A stretch of 64,000 nt of DNA from Lichenihabitans psoromatis (GCF_004323635.1 NZ_CP036515.1:1981001-2045000); one strand, 5' to 3'; counted from the first letter of the stretch, positions 42,337 through 52,411 are shown. A program made the numbers and translations. Notes: a model not told the origin generated them from the letters alone.

Positions 42337-44007
42337 CTATTTGAACAGGATCACGGCATTCGACAAGGTGATCCAGATCCCCCAGGCGATCGGCAGAAGA
42401 ATAACGGCCCAGGCCAAGGCCGCCGTCGAGGTGAAGCCGCCGCCGCCGATGCCGAAGCTGAGATCGGGTCGATCGGACTGCGCGCGGCCAGGAGCCGAAC
42501 CCCTCGGGGTCGCGGGGGTCGGGATCGTCTTATCGGCCATAAACCAGCGGTCCGACAGCGGCCGCACCAGAAGATTGGCCACGAAGCCGATCGCCAGCAT
42601 GCCGGCCAGAATATACATGGTGCGGCTGTACAGCATTGGTCCGGTCAGCCCGTTCGCGATCTGCGCCTCGCGAATATAGTTGACCACAACCGGTCCGATG
42701 ATGCCCGCCGTCGACCAAGCGGTCAGCAAGCGGCCGTGGATTGCACCAACGAATTGCGTGCCGAAAATGTCGGCCAGATAGGCCGGCACGGTTGCGAAAC
42801 CGCCGCCATACATCGACACGATGACGCAGAAGAACCCCACGAACAGAGCCATGCTGCCTGCCTGAGCAGCCCATGGCACGGCCGCGTAGAGCAGGATGCC
42901 GAGCACGAAGAAGGTGGCATAGGTGGTCTTGCGGCCGAGCCGGTCTGACAGCGATGCCCAGAAGAACCGACCGCCGATGTTGAACAAAGACAGAAGGCCG
43001 ACGAAGCCGGCCGCAATGGCGGCGATCTGCCCCTTCTGTCCGACGTCGAGTTGCGCGAAAGACAGTTCGGGGTGACCGATGAGGCGGCCGGAGAAGATCT
43101 CCTGCAACATCGGCGATGCGATACCGAGCACGCCGATACCGGCCGAGACGTTGAGGCAGAGAGCGGCCCAGATCATCCAGAAGGCCAGCGTCTTATGAGC
43201 GTCCTTCAGATCGACGTTGCGGCTGGTGATCATCGCATTCGTGGTCGACTTCGGAACGAAGCCGGCCGGTTGCCAATGTGCTGGTGGCACCCGATAGCCC
43301 AGGGCGCCCGCCACCATGAAGACCGCATAGATGGCCGCGAGAGTCAGGAAGGTCTGCCAAACGCCCACCGACGTGTCACTGCGGAAGTGACTCATCAGCA
43401 TTTGAGCGAGTGGCGATCCGATCAGCGCACCGCCGCCGAACCCCATAATGGCCATGCCGGTCGCCATGCCGCGACGGTCGGGGAACCATTTGATGAGCGT
43501 CGAAACGGGGGAGATGTAGCCGAGCCCGAGCCCAATCCCACCGATCACGCCGGAGCCGAGCCACATCATCCACAATTGATGCAGGTAGATGCCGAGCGCC
43601 GAGATGACGAGGCCGCCGCACCAGCACAGAGCCGAGGCCAGGCCCGCCTTGCGGGGGCCGGCGCGCTCGAGCCAACCACCGAACAGGGCCGCAGACAGGC
43701 CAAGGAAGACAAAGAAAAGCGTATAGATCCAGCCGAGATCAGCCACGCGCCAGTCGCAGGTCGTGGTGAAAAGCGCACTTGCGAGCGTGAGATCGGCGCA
43801 GGTTTTGGCTTGTGTGACGCCGATGGCGCGGGACAGCGGCAGCCAGAAGACGCTGAACCCGTAAGCCATGCCGATGCAAAGATGGATACACAAAGCGGCC
43901 GGAGGCAGTAGCCAGCGGTTGTAACCGAGCTCGGCAACGATATGGTCCCGATCGAGAAACGACGTTTTCGCGGGGCGCGAAGTGGACGGCGCGGCAGTGA
44001 TACTCAA
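42337..44007 (-). CDS. OFA-family MFS transporter (oxalate/formate antiporter-like)
   Basis: About 556 aa with 12 predicted membrane segments and an extended cytoplasmic linker near the C-terminus. Visible landmarks are GMAYGFSVFWLPLSRAIG, DRRGMATGMAIMGFGGGALIG and SLSDRLGRKTTYATFFVLGI. These match OFA-family carriers, whose founder is Oxalobacter OxlT, exchanging oxalate and formate. TTG start at 44007, after GGGATG. It is inserted between fdsA and fdhD, so it probably supplies formate to, or exports it from, the dehydrogenase. Substrate is inferred from context. Confidence 0.87.
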   Translation of the reverse strand: MSITAAPSTSRPAKTSFLDRDHIVAELGYNRWLLPPAALCIHLCIGMAYGFSVFWLPLSRAIGVTQAKTCADLTLASALFTTTCDWRVADLGWIYTLFFVFLGLSAALFGGWLERAGPRKAGLASALCWCGGLVISALGIYLHQLWMMWLGSGVIGGIGLGLGYISPVSTLIKWFPDRRGMATGMAIMGFGGGALIGSPLAQMLMSHFRSDTSVGVWQTFLTLAAIYAVFMVAGALGYRVPPAHWQPAGFVPKSTTNAMITSRNVDLKDAHKTLAFWMIWAALCLNVSAGIGVLGIASPMLQEIFSGRLIGHPELSFAQLDVGQKGQIAAIAAGFVGLLSLFNIGGRFFWASLSDRLGRKTTYATFFVLGILLYAAVPWAAQAGSMALFVGFFCVIVSMYGGGFATVPAYLADIFGTQFVGAIHGRLLTAWSTAGIIGPVVVNYIREAQIANGLTGPMLYSRTMYILAGMLAIGFVANLLVRPLSDRWFMADKTIPTPATPRGSAPGRAQSDRPDLSFGIGGGGFTSTAALAWAVILLPIAWGIWITLSNAVILFK

Positions 44008-44142
44008 GTCGTTTCATCCCAAATTGTGGTGAGCGACCTCTTTGGGTCGCCGAGTTGAAGAAGCTACGGATTGCGACAGGCAGCGATGTCACCGCCTCGT
44101 CGTATCAGTCGATCGTCGGCAAATTACACCGTAGCCCGATGG

Positions 44143-46986
44143 CTACTCAGCCGCCTCGAGCTTGGCCGCCATACGGGTCAGGGAGATGTCTTCTTCGTAG
44201 AACTTGGCTTGCCAGTCCGAGGGACGGTTGGTCTTCCGCACCTGAACCGCCGTCACCTTGTATTCGGGGCAGTTGGTTGCCCAATCCGAGTAATCGGTCG
44301 TGATGACGTTCGCGCCCGTCTTAGCGTGGTGGAAGGTCGTGTAGACGACGCCGGGCTGCATCCGCTCGCTGATCCGTGCTTTGAGCGATGTGTCGCCCGA
44401 ACGACTGACCAGCGCGACAAGATCGCCCTCGTTGATGCCGCGGTTCTCGGCGTCGAACGGATGGATTTCGAGCACGTCCTCTTCGTGCCACGACGAATTA
44501 GCGGTGCGGCGTGTCTGCGCCCCCACATTGTACTGGCTGAGGATGCGCCCGGTCGTCAGGATCAGCGGAAAGCGCGGACCGGTTCGTTCCTCGGTGGCCG
44601 TGAACTCCGTCATCATGAACTTGCCCTTGCCGCTGACGAAGCGCTCGACATGCATCATGGGAGTGCCGTTCGGCGCCGCCTCGTTGCAGGGCCACTGAAT
44701 GGAACCGAGCTCGTCGAGCTTGCCGTAGGACACGCCCGAGAAAGTCGGGGTCAGTTTGGCGATCTCGTCCATGATCTGGCCGGGGTGGCTGTAATCCATC
44801 GGATAGCCGAGCGCGTTCGACAGCGCCATCGTGCCTTCCCAATCGGCGAGACCACCCAGCGGCGCCATGACCTTGCGGACGCGGCTGATCCGGCGCTCCG
44901 CATTGGTGAACGTCCCGTCCTTTTCCAGGAACGACGATCCCGGCAGGAACACATGGGCGTATTTCGCCGTCTCGTTCAGAAAGATGTCCTGAATGACAAT
45001 ACATTCCATGGCTCGCAGGCCCGTCGTCACGTGCTGGGTGTCGGGGTCGGATTGCGCGATATCCTCGCCCTGGATGTAAAGACCCTTGAAGCTGCCATCG
45101 ACGGCTTCATCCAGCATATTATTGATGCGGAGGCCGGGCGCATTCTGCAACGTCACGCCCCACAGGCTCTCGAACATGTGGCGGGTCGCGTCATCTGAGA
45201 CGTGGCGATAGCCGGGGAGTTCATGAGGGAACGAGCCCATATCGCACGAGCCTTGGACGTTGTTCTGGCCCCGCAGCGGGTTCACACCGACGCCGGCCCG
45301 GCCGATGTTGCCGGTTGCCATGGCAAGGTTCGCCATGCCCATCACCATCGTCGAGCCCTGGCTATGCTCCGTCACGCCGAGGCCATAGAAGATTGCCGAA
45401 TTGCCGCCGGTCGCATAAAGCCGCGCGGCCGCCCGAAGATCGGCGGCGGGAACGCCCGTGATGGCTTCGACGGCCTCCGGCGCATGGCGCTCGTCGGCGA
45501 TGAACCGGGCCCAGCCTTCGAAGGCGTCAAGATCGCAGCGTTCGCGGACATAGGTCTCGTTCACCAAGCCCTCGGTGACGACCACATGCCCAAAGGCGTT
45601 GATGAGCGCGACATTGGAGCCGGGCTTGAGAGGCAGGTGATAATCAGCCCTGATGTGGGGCGATTTCACGAGATCGATTTTGCGCGGATCCGCGACGATA
45701 AGGCGGGCGCCGGCCCGGATGCGCTTCTTCATGCGCGATGCGAACACCGGATGACCGTCGGTCGGGTTGGCGCCGATTACGAGGATCACATCGGCATGGT
45801 CGACCGAGGCGAAATCCTGCGTGCCGGCCGACGTGCCGACCGTGACCTTCAGGCCGTAACCCGTGGGCGAGTGGCAGACGCGGGCGCAGGTGTCGACGTT
45901 GTTGTTGCCGAAGCCGGCGCGCACCAGCTTTTGAACTAGATACGTTTCTTCATTGGTGCAACGGGACGAGGTAATACCGCCGATCGAATCACGGCCATAT
46001 TGCGCTTGGATCCGCTTGAACTCGGACGCCGCATGGGCGATCGCCTCGGCCCACGTCACCTCCTGCCACGGATCGGTGATCTTGGCGCGGATCATCGGCT
46101 TGGTGATGCGGTCCTTGTGGGTCGCATACCCATAAGCGAAGCGGCCCTTGACGCAGGAATGACCCTCGTTGGCTTTGCCGTCCTTGAACGGCACCATGCG
46201 AACGACCTTGTCGCCCTGCATTTCGGCCTTGAACGAGCAGCCGACGCCGCAATAAGCGCAGGTCGTCACTTCGGAATGTTCCGGATGGCCCATGGCGATC
46301 ACGGATTTTTCGTTCAAGGTCGCGGTCGGGCAGGCTTGCACGCAGGCCCCGCAGGAGACGCATTCCGAGCTGAAGAAATCCATGCCGCCGGGCGAGACCT
46401 TTGAGTCAAAGCCGCGCCCCTGGATCGTCAGCGCGAAAGTGCCTTGCACCTCTTCGCAGGCTCGCACGCAGCGCGAGCAGACGATGCATTTCGAGGATTC
46501 GAAGGTGAAATAGGGGTTCGAGCTATCGGTCGGGGCGTGGGTGTGGTTCTCGCCATTATATCCGTAGCGAACCTCGCGTAGGCCGACCTGACCGGCCGTA
46601 TCCTGCAACTCGCAATCCCCGTTGGCCGAGCACGTCAGACAATTGAGCGGATGGTCGGAGATATAAAGCTCCATCACGCCGCGGCGCAATTTTGCAAGTC
46701 GGTCGGTCTGGGTCTTGACCACCATATTGTCTTCGGCGGGCGTCGTGCAGGAGGCCGGCGTGCCGCGCCGCCCCTCGATCTCCACGAGGCACATGCGACA
46801 GGATCCGAAAGCCTCCAGCGCATCGGTGGCGCAGAGCTTCGGGATCTTGGTGCCCTTCAGCGAAGCCGCCGCCATGACGGAGGTGCCGGCCGGAACGGTG
46901 ATCCGCTCCCCATCAATCGTTAGCGTCACGGTCGTTCCGCTGACGCGGATCGGGGTGCCGGTGTCGAGTTCCTTGATCAGAGCCAT
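44143..46986 (-). CDS. fdsA: NAD-dependent formate dehydrogenase alpha subunit FdsA (molybdenum)
   Basis: About 947 aa. The N-terminus holds a [2Fe-2S] ferredoxin-like domain (CRMCLVEIEGR) and a second cysteine cluster (HPLNCLTCSANGDCELQD). Two [4Fe-4S] motifs follow (CIVCSRCVRAC, CVSCGACVQACPT). The formate dehydrogenase core starts with CAYCGVGC. The active-site Cys lies in DTCARVCHSP, so the enzyme uses Cys rather than selenocysteine at the molybdenum site. It oxidises formate to CO2. ATG at 46986 follows GAGGACC, 10 bp after the fdsB stop. Cytosolic partner of FdsB and FdsG. Confidence 0.96.
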   Translation of the reverse strand: MALIKELDTGTPIRVSGTTVTLTIDGERITVPAGTSVMAAASLKGTKIPKLCATDALEAFGSCRMCLVEIEGRRGTPASCTTPAEDNMVVKTQTDRLAKLRRGVMELYISDHPLNCLTCSANGDCELQDTAGQVGLREVRYGYNGENHTHAPTDSSNPYFTFESSKCIVCSRCVRACEEVQGTFALTIQGRGFDSKVSPGGMDFFSSECVSCGACVQACPTATLNEKSVIAMGHPEHSEVTTCAYCGVGCSFKAEMQGDKVVRMVPFKDGKANEGHSCVKGRFAYGYATHKDRITKPMIRAKITDPWQEVTWAEAIAHAASEFKRIQAQYGRDSIGGITSSRCTNEETYLVQKLVRAGFGNNNVDTCARVCHSPTGYGLKVTVGTSAGTQDFASVDHADVILVIGANPTDGHPVFASRMKKRIRAGARLIVADPRKIDLVKSPHIRADYHLPLKPGSNVALINAFGHVVVTEGLVNETYVRERCDLDAFEGWARFIADERHAPEAVEAITGVPAADLRAAARLYATGGNSAIFYGLGVTEHSQGSTMVMGMANLAMATGNIGRAGVGVNPLRGQNNVQGSCDMGSFPHELPGYRHVSDDATRHMFESLWGVTLQNAPGLRINNMLDEAVDGSFKGLYIQGEDIAQSDPDTQHVTTGLRAMECIVIQDIFLNETAKYAHVFLPGSSFLEKDGTFTNAERRISRVRKVMAPLGGLADWEGTMALSNALGYPMDYSHPGQIMDEIAKLTPTFSGVSYGKLDELGSIQWPCNEAAPNGTPMMHVERFVSGKGKFMMTEFTATEERTGPRFPLILTTGRILSQYNVGAQTRRTANSSWHEEDVLEIHPFDAENRGINEGDLVALVSRSGDTSLKARISERMQPGVVYTTFHHAKTGANVITTDYSDWATNCPEYKVTAVQVRKTNRPSDWQAKFYEEDISLTRMAAKLEAAE

Positions 46987-46996
46987 GCTCAGGTCC

Positions 46997-48553
46997 TCAT
47001 TCGGCGGCCGCAAGCAGCGGCGCACGGTTGAAGTCGTCGGGGAAATGCGTGATGGCGCTCAACACCGGCACGGGGGTCAACCCGCCCATGGCGCAGAGCG
47101 AGGCTTCGGTCATCAACTGACAGAGGTCGTCGATCAGCTCGAGATTCTTGGCGCGCTCGACGCCCGACAGCACCTTGTCCATCGTCTCGACGCCGCGGGT
47201 CGCGCCGATCCGGCAGGGGGTGCACTTGCCGCAGCTTTCCTGAGCGCAGAATTCAAAGGCGAAACGCGCCTGATGCGCGAGATCCACCGTGTCGTCGAAA
47301 ACGACGATGCCGCCATGGCCGATCAAGCCTTTAACGGCCGCGAACGCCTCGTAATCCATTGGCGTATCAAAAAGGCGATCGGGAAAATACGCCCCGAGCG
47401 GACCACCGACCTGGACGGCGCGGATGGGTCGCCCGGTCGCGGTGCCGCCGCCGAACTGATCCAGCACTTGCCGAAGCGTCAGGCCGAAGGCCGTTTCGAT
47501 CAATCCACCCTGCTTGATGTTGCCGGCGAGTTGGATCGGCAGCGTCCCACGCGAGCGGCCCATGCCGAAATCGGCATAAGCCTGCGCCCCGTTCGCCATG
47601 ATCCACGGCACGGTCGCGAGCGACATAACGTTATTGACGACCGTGGGTTTGCCGAACAACCCTTTGAGGGCCGGAAGCGGCGGCTTGGCACGCACGAGCC
47701 CACGCCGCCCTTCGAGGCTCTCGAGCAACGAGGTTTCCTCGCCGCAGATATAGGCGCCCGCGCCCAGCCGCGCCTCAATCGTGAAAGCATGACCGGAACC
47801 GGCCACCGACGGCCCGAGATAGCCCGCCTCGGTCGCGGCCAGGATGGCGCGGTTCATCGCCGCGAAGGCATGCGGATATTCCGATCGGATGTAAATGAAA
47901 CCTTTGGTGGCCCCGACCGCGAGAGCCGCAATCGTCATGCCTTCGACGAGCGATAGCGGATCGCCCTCCATCAGCATGCGATCGGCGAATGTTCCGCTGT
48001 CGCCCTCGTCGGCGTTGCAGACGATATATTTCTGGTTGTCGACGGCCAACCGGACCGTGTTCCACTTGATGCCAGTCGGGAACCCGGCACCGCCGCGCCC
48101 GCGCAGGCCGGACAGCTTCACCTCGTCGACGATGGCGGTCGCGTCCATCGCGAGCGCGCGGTCGAGCCCGACATAACCGCCATGAGCCCGATAATCCGCG
48201 ACCGAAATGGGATCGACGAGGCCGCAGCGCGCGAAGGTCAACCGTGTCTGCGCTTTCAGATACGGGATCTCATCCGGCGGACCGAGCCGCAGCCTGTGGT
48301 CGCCGCCCAGCATCAGCCCGGCATCCAGCAAACCTGCGACGTCATCCGGCTCGACAGGACCGTAGGCGATGCGCCCACCATCCTGATTGATCTCGATCAT
48401 GGGTTCGAGCCAGAACAGGCCGCGCGACCCGGTTCGGACAATCTGGACATCAAGGCCGCGCCGACTGATTTCAGCCTGGAAGGCGGCCGCCACCTCATCC
48501 GCACCGACCGCGAGAGCGGCCGCATCGGTCGGAATGTAAAGCACAGATGTCAT
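46997..48553 (-). CDS. fdsB: Formate dehydrogenase beta subunit FdsB (NADH-binding, NuoF-like)
   Basis: About 518 aa. An N-terminal thioredoxin-like part is followed by the NuoF core: GRGGAGFPTGIKW (FMN site), CNADEGDSGTFADR, EETSLLESLEGRRG and the [4Fe-4S] motif ESCGKCTPCRIG. It takes electrons from FdsA and reduces NAD+. ATGA overlap with fdsG. Confidence 0.96.
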   Translation of the reverse strand: MTSVLYIPTDAAALAVGADEVAAAFQAEISRRGLDVQIVRTGSRGLFWLEPMIEINQDGGRIAYGPVEPDDVAGLLDAGLMLGGDHRLRLGPPDEIPYLKAQTRLTFARCGLVDPISVADYRAHGGYVGLDRALAMDATAIVDEVKLSGLRGRGGAGFPTGIKWNTVRLAVDNQKYIVCNADEGDSGTFADRMLMEGDPLSLVEGMTIAALAVGATKGFIYIRSEYPHAFAAMNRAILAATEAGYLGPSVAGSGHAFTIEARLGAGAYICGEETSLLESLEGRRGLVRAKPPLPALKGLFGKPTVVNNVMSLATVPWIMANGAQAYADFGMGRSRGTLPIQLAGNIKQGGLIETAFGLTLRQVLDQFGGGTATGRPIRAVQVGGPLGAYFPDRLFDTPMDYEAFAAVKGLIGHGGIVVFDDTVDLAHQARFAFEFCAQESCGKCTPCRIGATRGVETMDKVLSGVERAKNLELIDDLCQLMTEASLCAMGGLTPVPVLSAITHFPDDFNRAPLLAAAE

Positions 48554-49023
48554 CGCGACAGCCCCTCGATCTGAGCGTCGATCTTGCCCGTCGTCAGCCG
48601 CGCCAAAGGCTTGTCGTCGAGCAACGCGGCCGGCGCGGTCGCACAGAGGCCGAGACAGAACACCGGCTCCAGCGTCAGCTCGCCATCGGGCGTCGTGTCG
48701 TGCCAATCGATCCCATGTCGCGTCCGGCAATGCTGATGTAGCGCCACCGCTCCCATCGCCTGACACGCTTCGGCGCGGCAGAGTTTCAGCACATGGCGGC
48801 CAGCAGGTTTGCTGCGGAAATCGTGATAGAAGCTGATCGTCCCGAAGACCTCGGCTTTCGACAGATTAAGCGCATCTGCGATCAGGTGAACGGCTTGTGG
48901 ATCGACGTAGCCGAACGCATGCTGCAGTGCATGCAAGATTGGAAGCGTTGCACCATCAAGATGTTGCTGGCCGGCGATAATCTCGCTGGCACGAGCCGCA
49001 CTCCACGTTTCGATCCCTGACAT
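48550..49023 (-). CDS. fdsG: Formate dehydrogenase gamma subunit FdsG (NuoE-like)
   Basis: About 157 aa. The NuoE-type [2Fe-2S] ligands are spread over LCRAEACQAMG and VFCLGLCATAPA. LSKAEVFGTISFYHDFR is another family block. It relays electrons with FdsB. The start is GTG-ATG at 49026/49023. First structural gene of the fds operon, 88 bp after the fdsR stop; a separate promoter probably lies in that gap. Confidence 0.94.
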   Translation of the reverse strand: MSGIETWSAARASEIIAGQQHLDGATLPILHALQHAFGYVDPQAVHLIADALNLSKAEVFGTISFYHDFRSKPAGRHVLKLCRAEACQAMGAVALHQHCRTRHGIDWHDTTPDGELTLEPVFCLGLCATAPAALLDDKPLARLTTGKIDAQIEGLSR

Positions 49024-49114
49024 CACGGTTCCGCTTGTTTGTTTCGCTGTTTAGAATTGTCATAAGTCAGCGAAAAACAAGGTCGTAAAACCGTCGCTTG
49101 ATAGAGTTTGTCTA

Positions 49115-50011
49115 TTATGCCGTTTCGGCAGCACTCGGGCGCTGCGTGGTTTCGGCAAACAGCGCCTGCACCAACGTGGTCATCGGATTACGATCCGGTA
49201 CCACCAAGCCGATCAGATTTGCGAGCTCGGGCCCGACGATCGGCAGAGCGACGATGTCGGCGGGTAAAACCGAAAGGTCGACCAAGGCGGCTGGTAGGAT
49301 GCTTGACCAAAAGCCCGTTTTGACATGCGACAAGAGGACGATCATCGAATCCGTTTCGAGCCGGGGCGACAGCGTAATGCCGGCCGCTTGGCTGACTTTG
49401 TCAATAATCCGCCGGTTCTGCATGTCTCGCGTGAGCAGACAAAGCGGCCGTTCACCGACTGAACGCCAGGCGATCGTGTCGTCACGCGGCGGCGCGGAGA
49501 TCCGAGCCGTCACATAGCGGTAGCGCTCGTAATACAGCGGCAGCATTCGGACATGGGTCAGGCTTTCATTGTCGATGTAGGTGACCCCCGCATCGATCTC
49601 GAAATTTTCCAGCTTTCTCAGGATGTCGTCGGACGTGCGGGACATCACCGAAAAGCGAACCGCCGGATGGCGTTGAGCGAAGCCTGTGGTCAAGCCTGCG
49701 ACGATCGGAAGCGCCGATGGGATCGCGGCAATCCGTAAATGTCCGCTCAGGCCGTGTTTCAACGCCTTGATTTCCTGGCGCATCGCCTGCGCGTCGCCAA
49801 CCATGCGGCGCGCCCAGGCCAGCACGCGCTCGCCCTCGGGCGTAAAGCCCAAGAAGCGGGAACTCCTCTGCACGATGAGGATGCCGAGCGTATCTTCCAG
49901 CTGCTTCAAGCCTGCCGACAAGGTCGGTTGCGTGACGCCGCACAGATCGGCGGCGCGACCGAAATGTTTCTCACGCGCCAAAGCGACGACATATTCGAGC
50001 TTGTCGATCAT
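49115..50011 (-). CDS. fdsR: LysR-type regulator of the formate dehydrogenase operon
   Basis: About 298 aa. N-terminal HTH KHFGRAADLCGVTQPTLSAG, then a LysR substrate-binding domain. Located upstream and on the same strand as fdsG, the place of FdsR in Cupriavidus-type loci. The effector may be formate; this is by analogy. Gene symbol rests on position plus family. Confidence 0.82.
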   Translation of the reverse strand: MIDKLEYVVALAREKHFGRAADLCGVTQPTLSAGLKQLEDTLGILIVQRSSRFLGFTPEGERVLAWARRMVGDAQAMRQEIKALKHGLSGHLRIAAIPSALPIVAGLTTGFAQRHPAVRFSVMSRTSDDILRKLENFEIDAGVTYIDNESLTHVRMLPLYYERYRYVTARISAPPRDDTIAWRSVGERPLCLLTRDMQNRRIIDKVSQAAGITLSPRLETDSMIVLLSHVKTGFWSSILPAALVDLSVLPADIVALPIVGPELANLIGLVVPDRNPMTTLVQALFAETTQRPSAAETA

Positions 50012-50105
50012 CGCGCTTTATATCGCATCCATCAGTCGAACACCCGCCGCAAGCGGCTGGATTGCGCGCACGTATCGCATCCGTTCGCCCAGCTTGCGTC
50101 GCCTC

Positions 50106-51059
50106 TTAGGCCAGGACAGCGCGGTCGTGCGGTCCTTCGCCCAGCGCGGCATCGTCGAGATCTTGCAGGGTGGGATGAAAGGGCGCGATCTCGCGGACAT
50201 CCACGCTGACGGTCATGCCCGAAAAGGCGGCGGCGTCGCCGAAATACGTGCCCGAGAGCGGCACGGCCTGACGCGGGTCGCGAGCGACTGCGACACGGAT
50301 CAGATCGCGGTTGCCGACGATGCCGTTCGTCGGGTCGAACTCGACCCACCCCGCGCCGGGCAGATAGATCTGGCACCACGCATGGGTGTTGCCACCGCCC
50401 TTGTGAGAGGTGTCGCCCGCGTCAGACGGAACATTGAGATAGCCCGACACGAACCGGGCCGCGAGCCCGAGGGCGCGCGCGGCTTCGATCATCAGCACCG
50501 CGAAGTCTCGGCAGGTCCCCTTGCGGGTCGTCAACGTCGTGATCGGATCTTGTGTGCCGTGTTCAAGCCGCCTGGAATAGGTGAAGCTCTCCTTGATCGC
50601 GTAGGTCATGGTCATCAGCAATTTGGCAGTTTCGGTCTCGCGTCCACGATGCACGAAGCGCCGGACCCATTGATCGAGCGCGTGTTCGGGGTCGAGATAT
50701 TGTCGCTCGATCAGGCGCGCGAGATCCGGCATCTCGTCCGGCCCATAGGTGAACGGATAGGTCCGCGCAAAATCCTCTATCGAGAAATCGGGTGTGTTCA
50801 GCGGCGTGTGGTCGAGCACGATTCGCGTGTCGAATCGCAGCTGTGCGGCCGGCTTTGAAAAGCTGGCGATCGCGACGCAATTGCCGAACACATCATGGAG
50901 CCAGCGGAGACGTCGAGGTTCTGGATCGATCACGAGATCGGAGGAGATCAGCCGCTGGTCATAGCTGTCGCGGGGCCGAAACATGATCCGGTGTTCGCCG
51001 AAGCGAACCGGTGTTTTGTAGCTGTAGGTCGTCAGATGGCGAACCGATAAAACCGACAT
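50106..51059 (-). CDS. Transglutaminase-like protein with bacterial N-terminal domain
   Basis: About 317 aa. The bacterial transglutaminase-like N-terminal region (LTTYSYKTPVRFGEHRIMFRPR) precedes the core with the catalytic triad: Cys in TRKGTCRDFAVLM, His in GGGNTHAWCQIYLP, Asp in FDPTNG. Proteins of this type are cysteine peptidases or transglutaminases of unknown substrate. It carries no signal peptide. A related gene follows upstream on the same strand. Confidence 0.86.
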   Translation of the reverse strand: MSVLSVRHLTTYSYKTPVRFGEHRIMFRPRDSYDQRLISSDLVIDPEPRRLRWLHDVFGNCVAIASFSKPAAQLRFDTRIVLDHTPLNTPDFSIEDFARTYPFTYGPDEMPDLARLIERQYLDPEHALDQWVRRFVHRGRETETAKLLMTMTYAIKESFTYSRRLEHGTQDPITTLTTRKGTCRDFAVLMIEAARALGLAARFVSGYLNVPSDAGDTSHKGGGNTHAWCQIYLPGAGWVEFDPTNGIVGNRDLIRVAVARDPRQAVPLSGTYFGDAAAFSGMTVSVDVREIAPFHPTLQDLDDAALGEGPHDRAVLA

Positions 51060-51176
51060 GGATGTCTCAAGGTTCGATCGACAAGGGCAGCGACATGCCC
51101 CCGTCGATCATCGATCGCTGCACTCCGCACATTCAGCGACGTGGGATCAATCGTTTTATTTGGGCTTTCCCGCGCC

Positions 51177-52073
51177 TTATCGCCCCGATTGCGGGCTGCG
51201 AAGCGGCTCATCGGCGGAGGCCTCTGCTATCGATTCGATCGAGGGGAGGGTCCCCATATTCACATCATCCGGAATTTCGTCGGTCACGACGGTAAAGCCG
51301 ACGAGATTGGCCGGGCCGAAAGCTGTGGAGATCGCCACATCGGTCGCGTCCCGGCCACGCGCCATGACGATCCGGCCGATCCGAGCATGTTTGTGCCGGG
51401 CGTCAAACGTGTACCAGCGGCCATCCAGGAACACTTCGAACCAGGCGCTGAAATCCATCGGCGTATCGCCGACCGGGACTCCGATGTCGCCGAGGTAGCC
51501 GGTGCAATAGCGTGCCGGAATATTCATGCAGCGGCATAAGGTGACCGCGAGATGAGCAAAGTCGCGGCACACGCCGACCTGCTCGGCATGGCCTTCGCTC
51601 GCCGTCCGCGTGTTGCGCGCATGAGCATAGCCGAAGCTGATGCGCTGGTTGGCATAGGCCACGATGGCTTCGACACGTTGCCATCCGCGCGGACTATTGC
51701 CGAACAGCGACCAAGCGAGGTTGCTCAACGCCTCGGTGTCGCAATAGCGGCTTGCCAGCAGGAACACTAAAACATCGTCGGGCAGCTCCTCGACCGGAAT
51801 TTCCTTGGCATGAGGCGCATATTCGTCTTCAAGCCCGCTATCGCGAATAAGAAAGTCGCTGGTCAGGCGGGTTTCGCCGACAGGCGCAAGGATGCGGGTG
51901 ACGCGATTGCCGAAAGCATCCGTATAAACGCGCGAGGCGACCTGGGGCGTGAAGGTGATCTGCTGTGGCGTCAACAGATCCTGCTCGCGCGACGGATGCA
52001 CGCTGAGAAGAAAGAGCATCGGGGTGGGGATGTTACAGAAATATGTGATGTCGAAGCCGCAGCGTATTTTCAT
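51177..52073 (-). CDS. Transglutaminase-like protein (second copy, distinct N-terminus)
   Basis: About 298 aa. Triad visible: Cys in EQVGVCRDFAHLAVTLCR, a WFEVFLDGRWYTFDARH block with the Asp, and a partner region SAWFEV in place of the usual His-Ala-Trp, so the catalytic His is not where expected. This S-A-W form is a known variant in this subfamily as I recall, but activity is uncertain. It lies about 117 bp from the first copy on the same strand; similarity between the two is limited to the core. Confidence 0.8.
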   Translation of the reverse strand: MKIRCGFDITYFCNIPTPMLFLLSVHPSREQDLLTPQQITFTPQVASRVYTDAFGNRVTRILAPVGETRLTSDFLIRDSGLEDEYAPHAKEIPVEELPDDVLVFLLASRYCDTEALSNLAWSLFGNSPRGWQRVEAIVAYANQRISFGYAHARNTRTASEGHAEQVGVCRDFAHLAVTLCRCMNIPARYCTGYLGDIGVPVGDTPMDFSAWFEVFLDGRWYTFDARHKHARIGRIVMARGRDATDVAISTAFGPANLVGFTVVTDEIPDDVNMGTLPSIESIAEASADEPLRSPQSGR

Positions 52074-52411
52074 CGTCGGATCACCGTCAGTTTCAACAAG
52101 CGGAAGGTCGGCGACGGGTCGAATGCCTTTCGGATCGATACCCGCCGTCTCCCATGGACGAACTGAGCATCATTTGCGCCATAATGGCAGCGCGATCCGC
52201 CTGACCCCGTTTTTTTAAGCGCTGATCCCGTCGAGAGGTTGCGCAAGATGAGCGTCTCTTCCATCGCCGCGACGGCGCCTCGGCCAATCGGCGTAGACGT
52301 TATGACTAAAAAAAAGGCAATTTGGAAAAATCGCAGATTTAATGTCTATTTTTGAGGTCGACGGCTTGCGTTTTATACCGAGCTGGTCAAATTAGCACAC
52401 CTGCGATGGTC
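52074..52411. other. AT-rich spacer between the transglutaminase gene and the sRNA gene
   Basis: About 340 bp without a convincing gene. Short open frames on the minus strand (52070-52290) look random in composition. A/T runs lie at 52300-52345. It follows the sRNA terminator on the minus strand and holds the promoter of the second transglutaminase gene. Confidence 0.4.

Noticed and set aside
44133..44146. Terminator between fdsA and the OFA carrier gene
   Set aside because: Only a 5-bp stem (TAGCC/GGCTA) without a U-tract; too weak to claim.
52093..52287. Short minus-strand frames between the transglutaminase and sRNA genes
   Set aside because: No family pattern, no ribosome-binding site and random composition.
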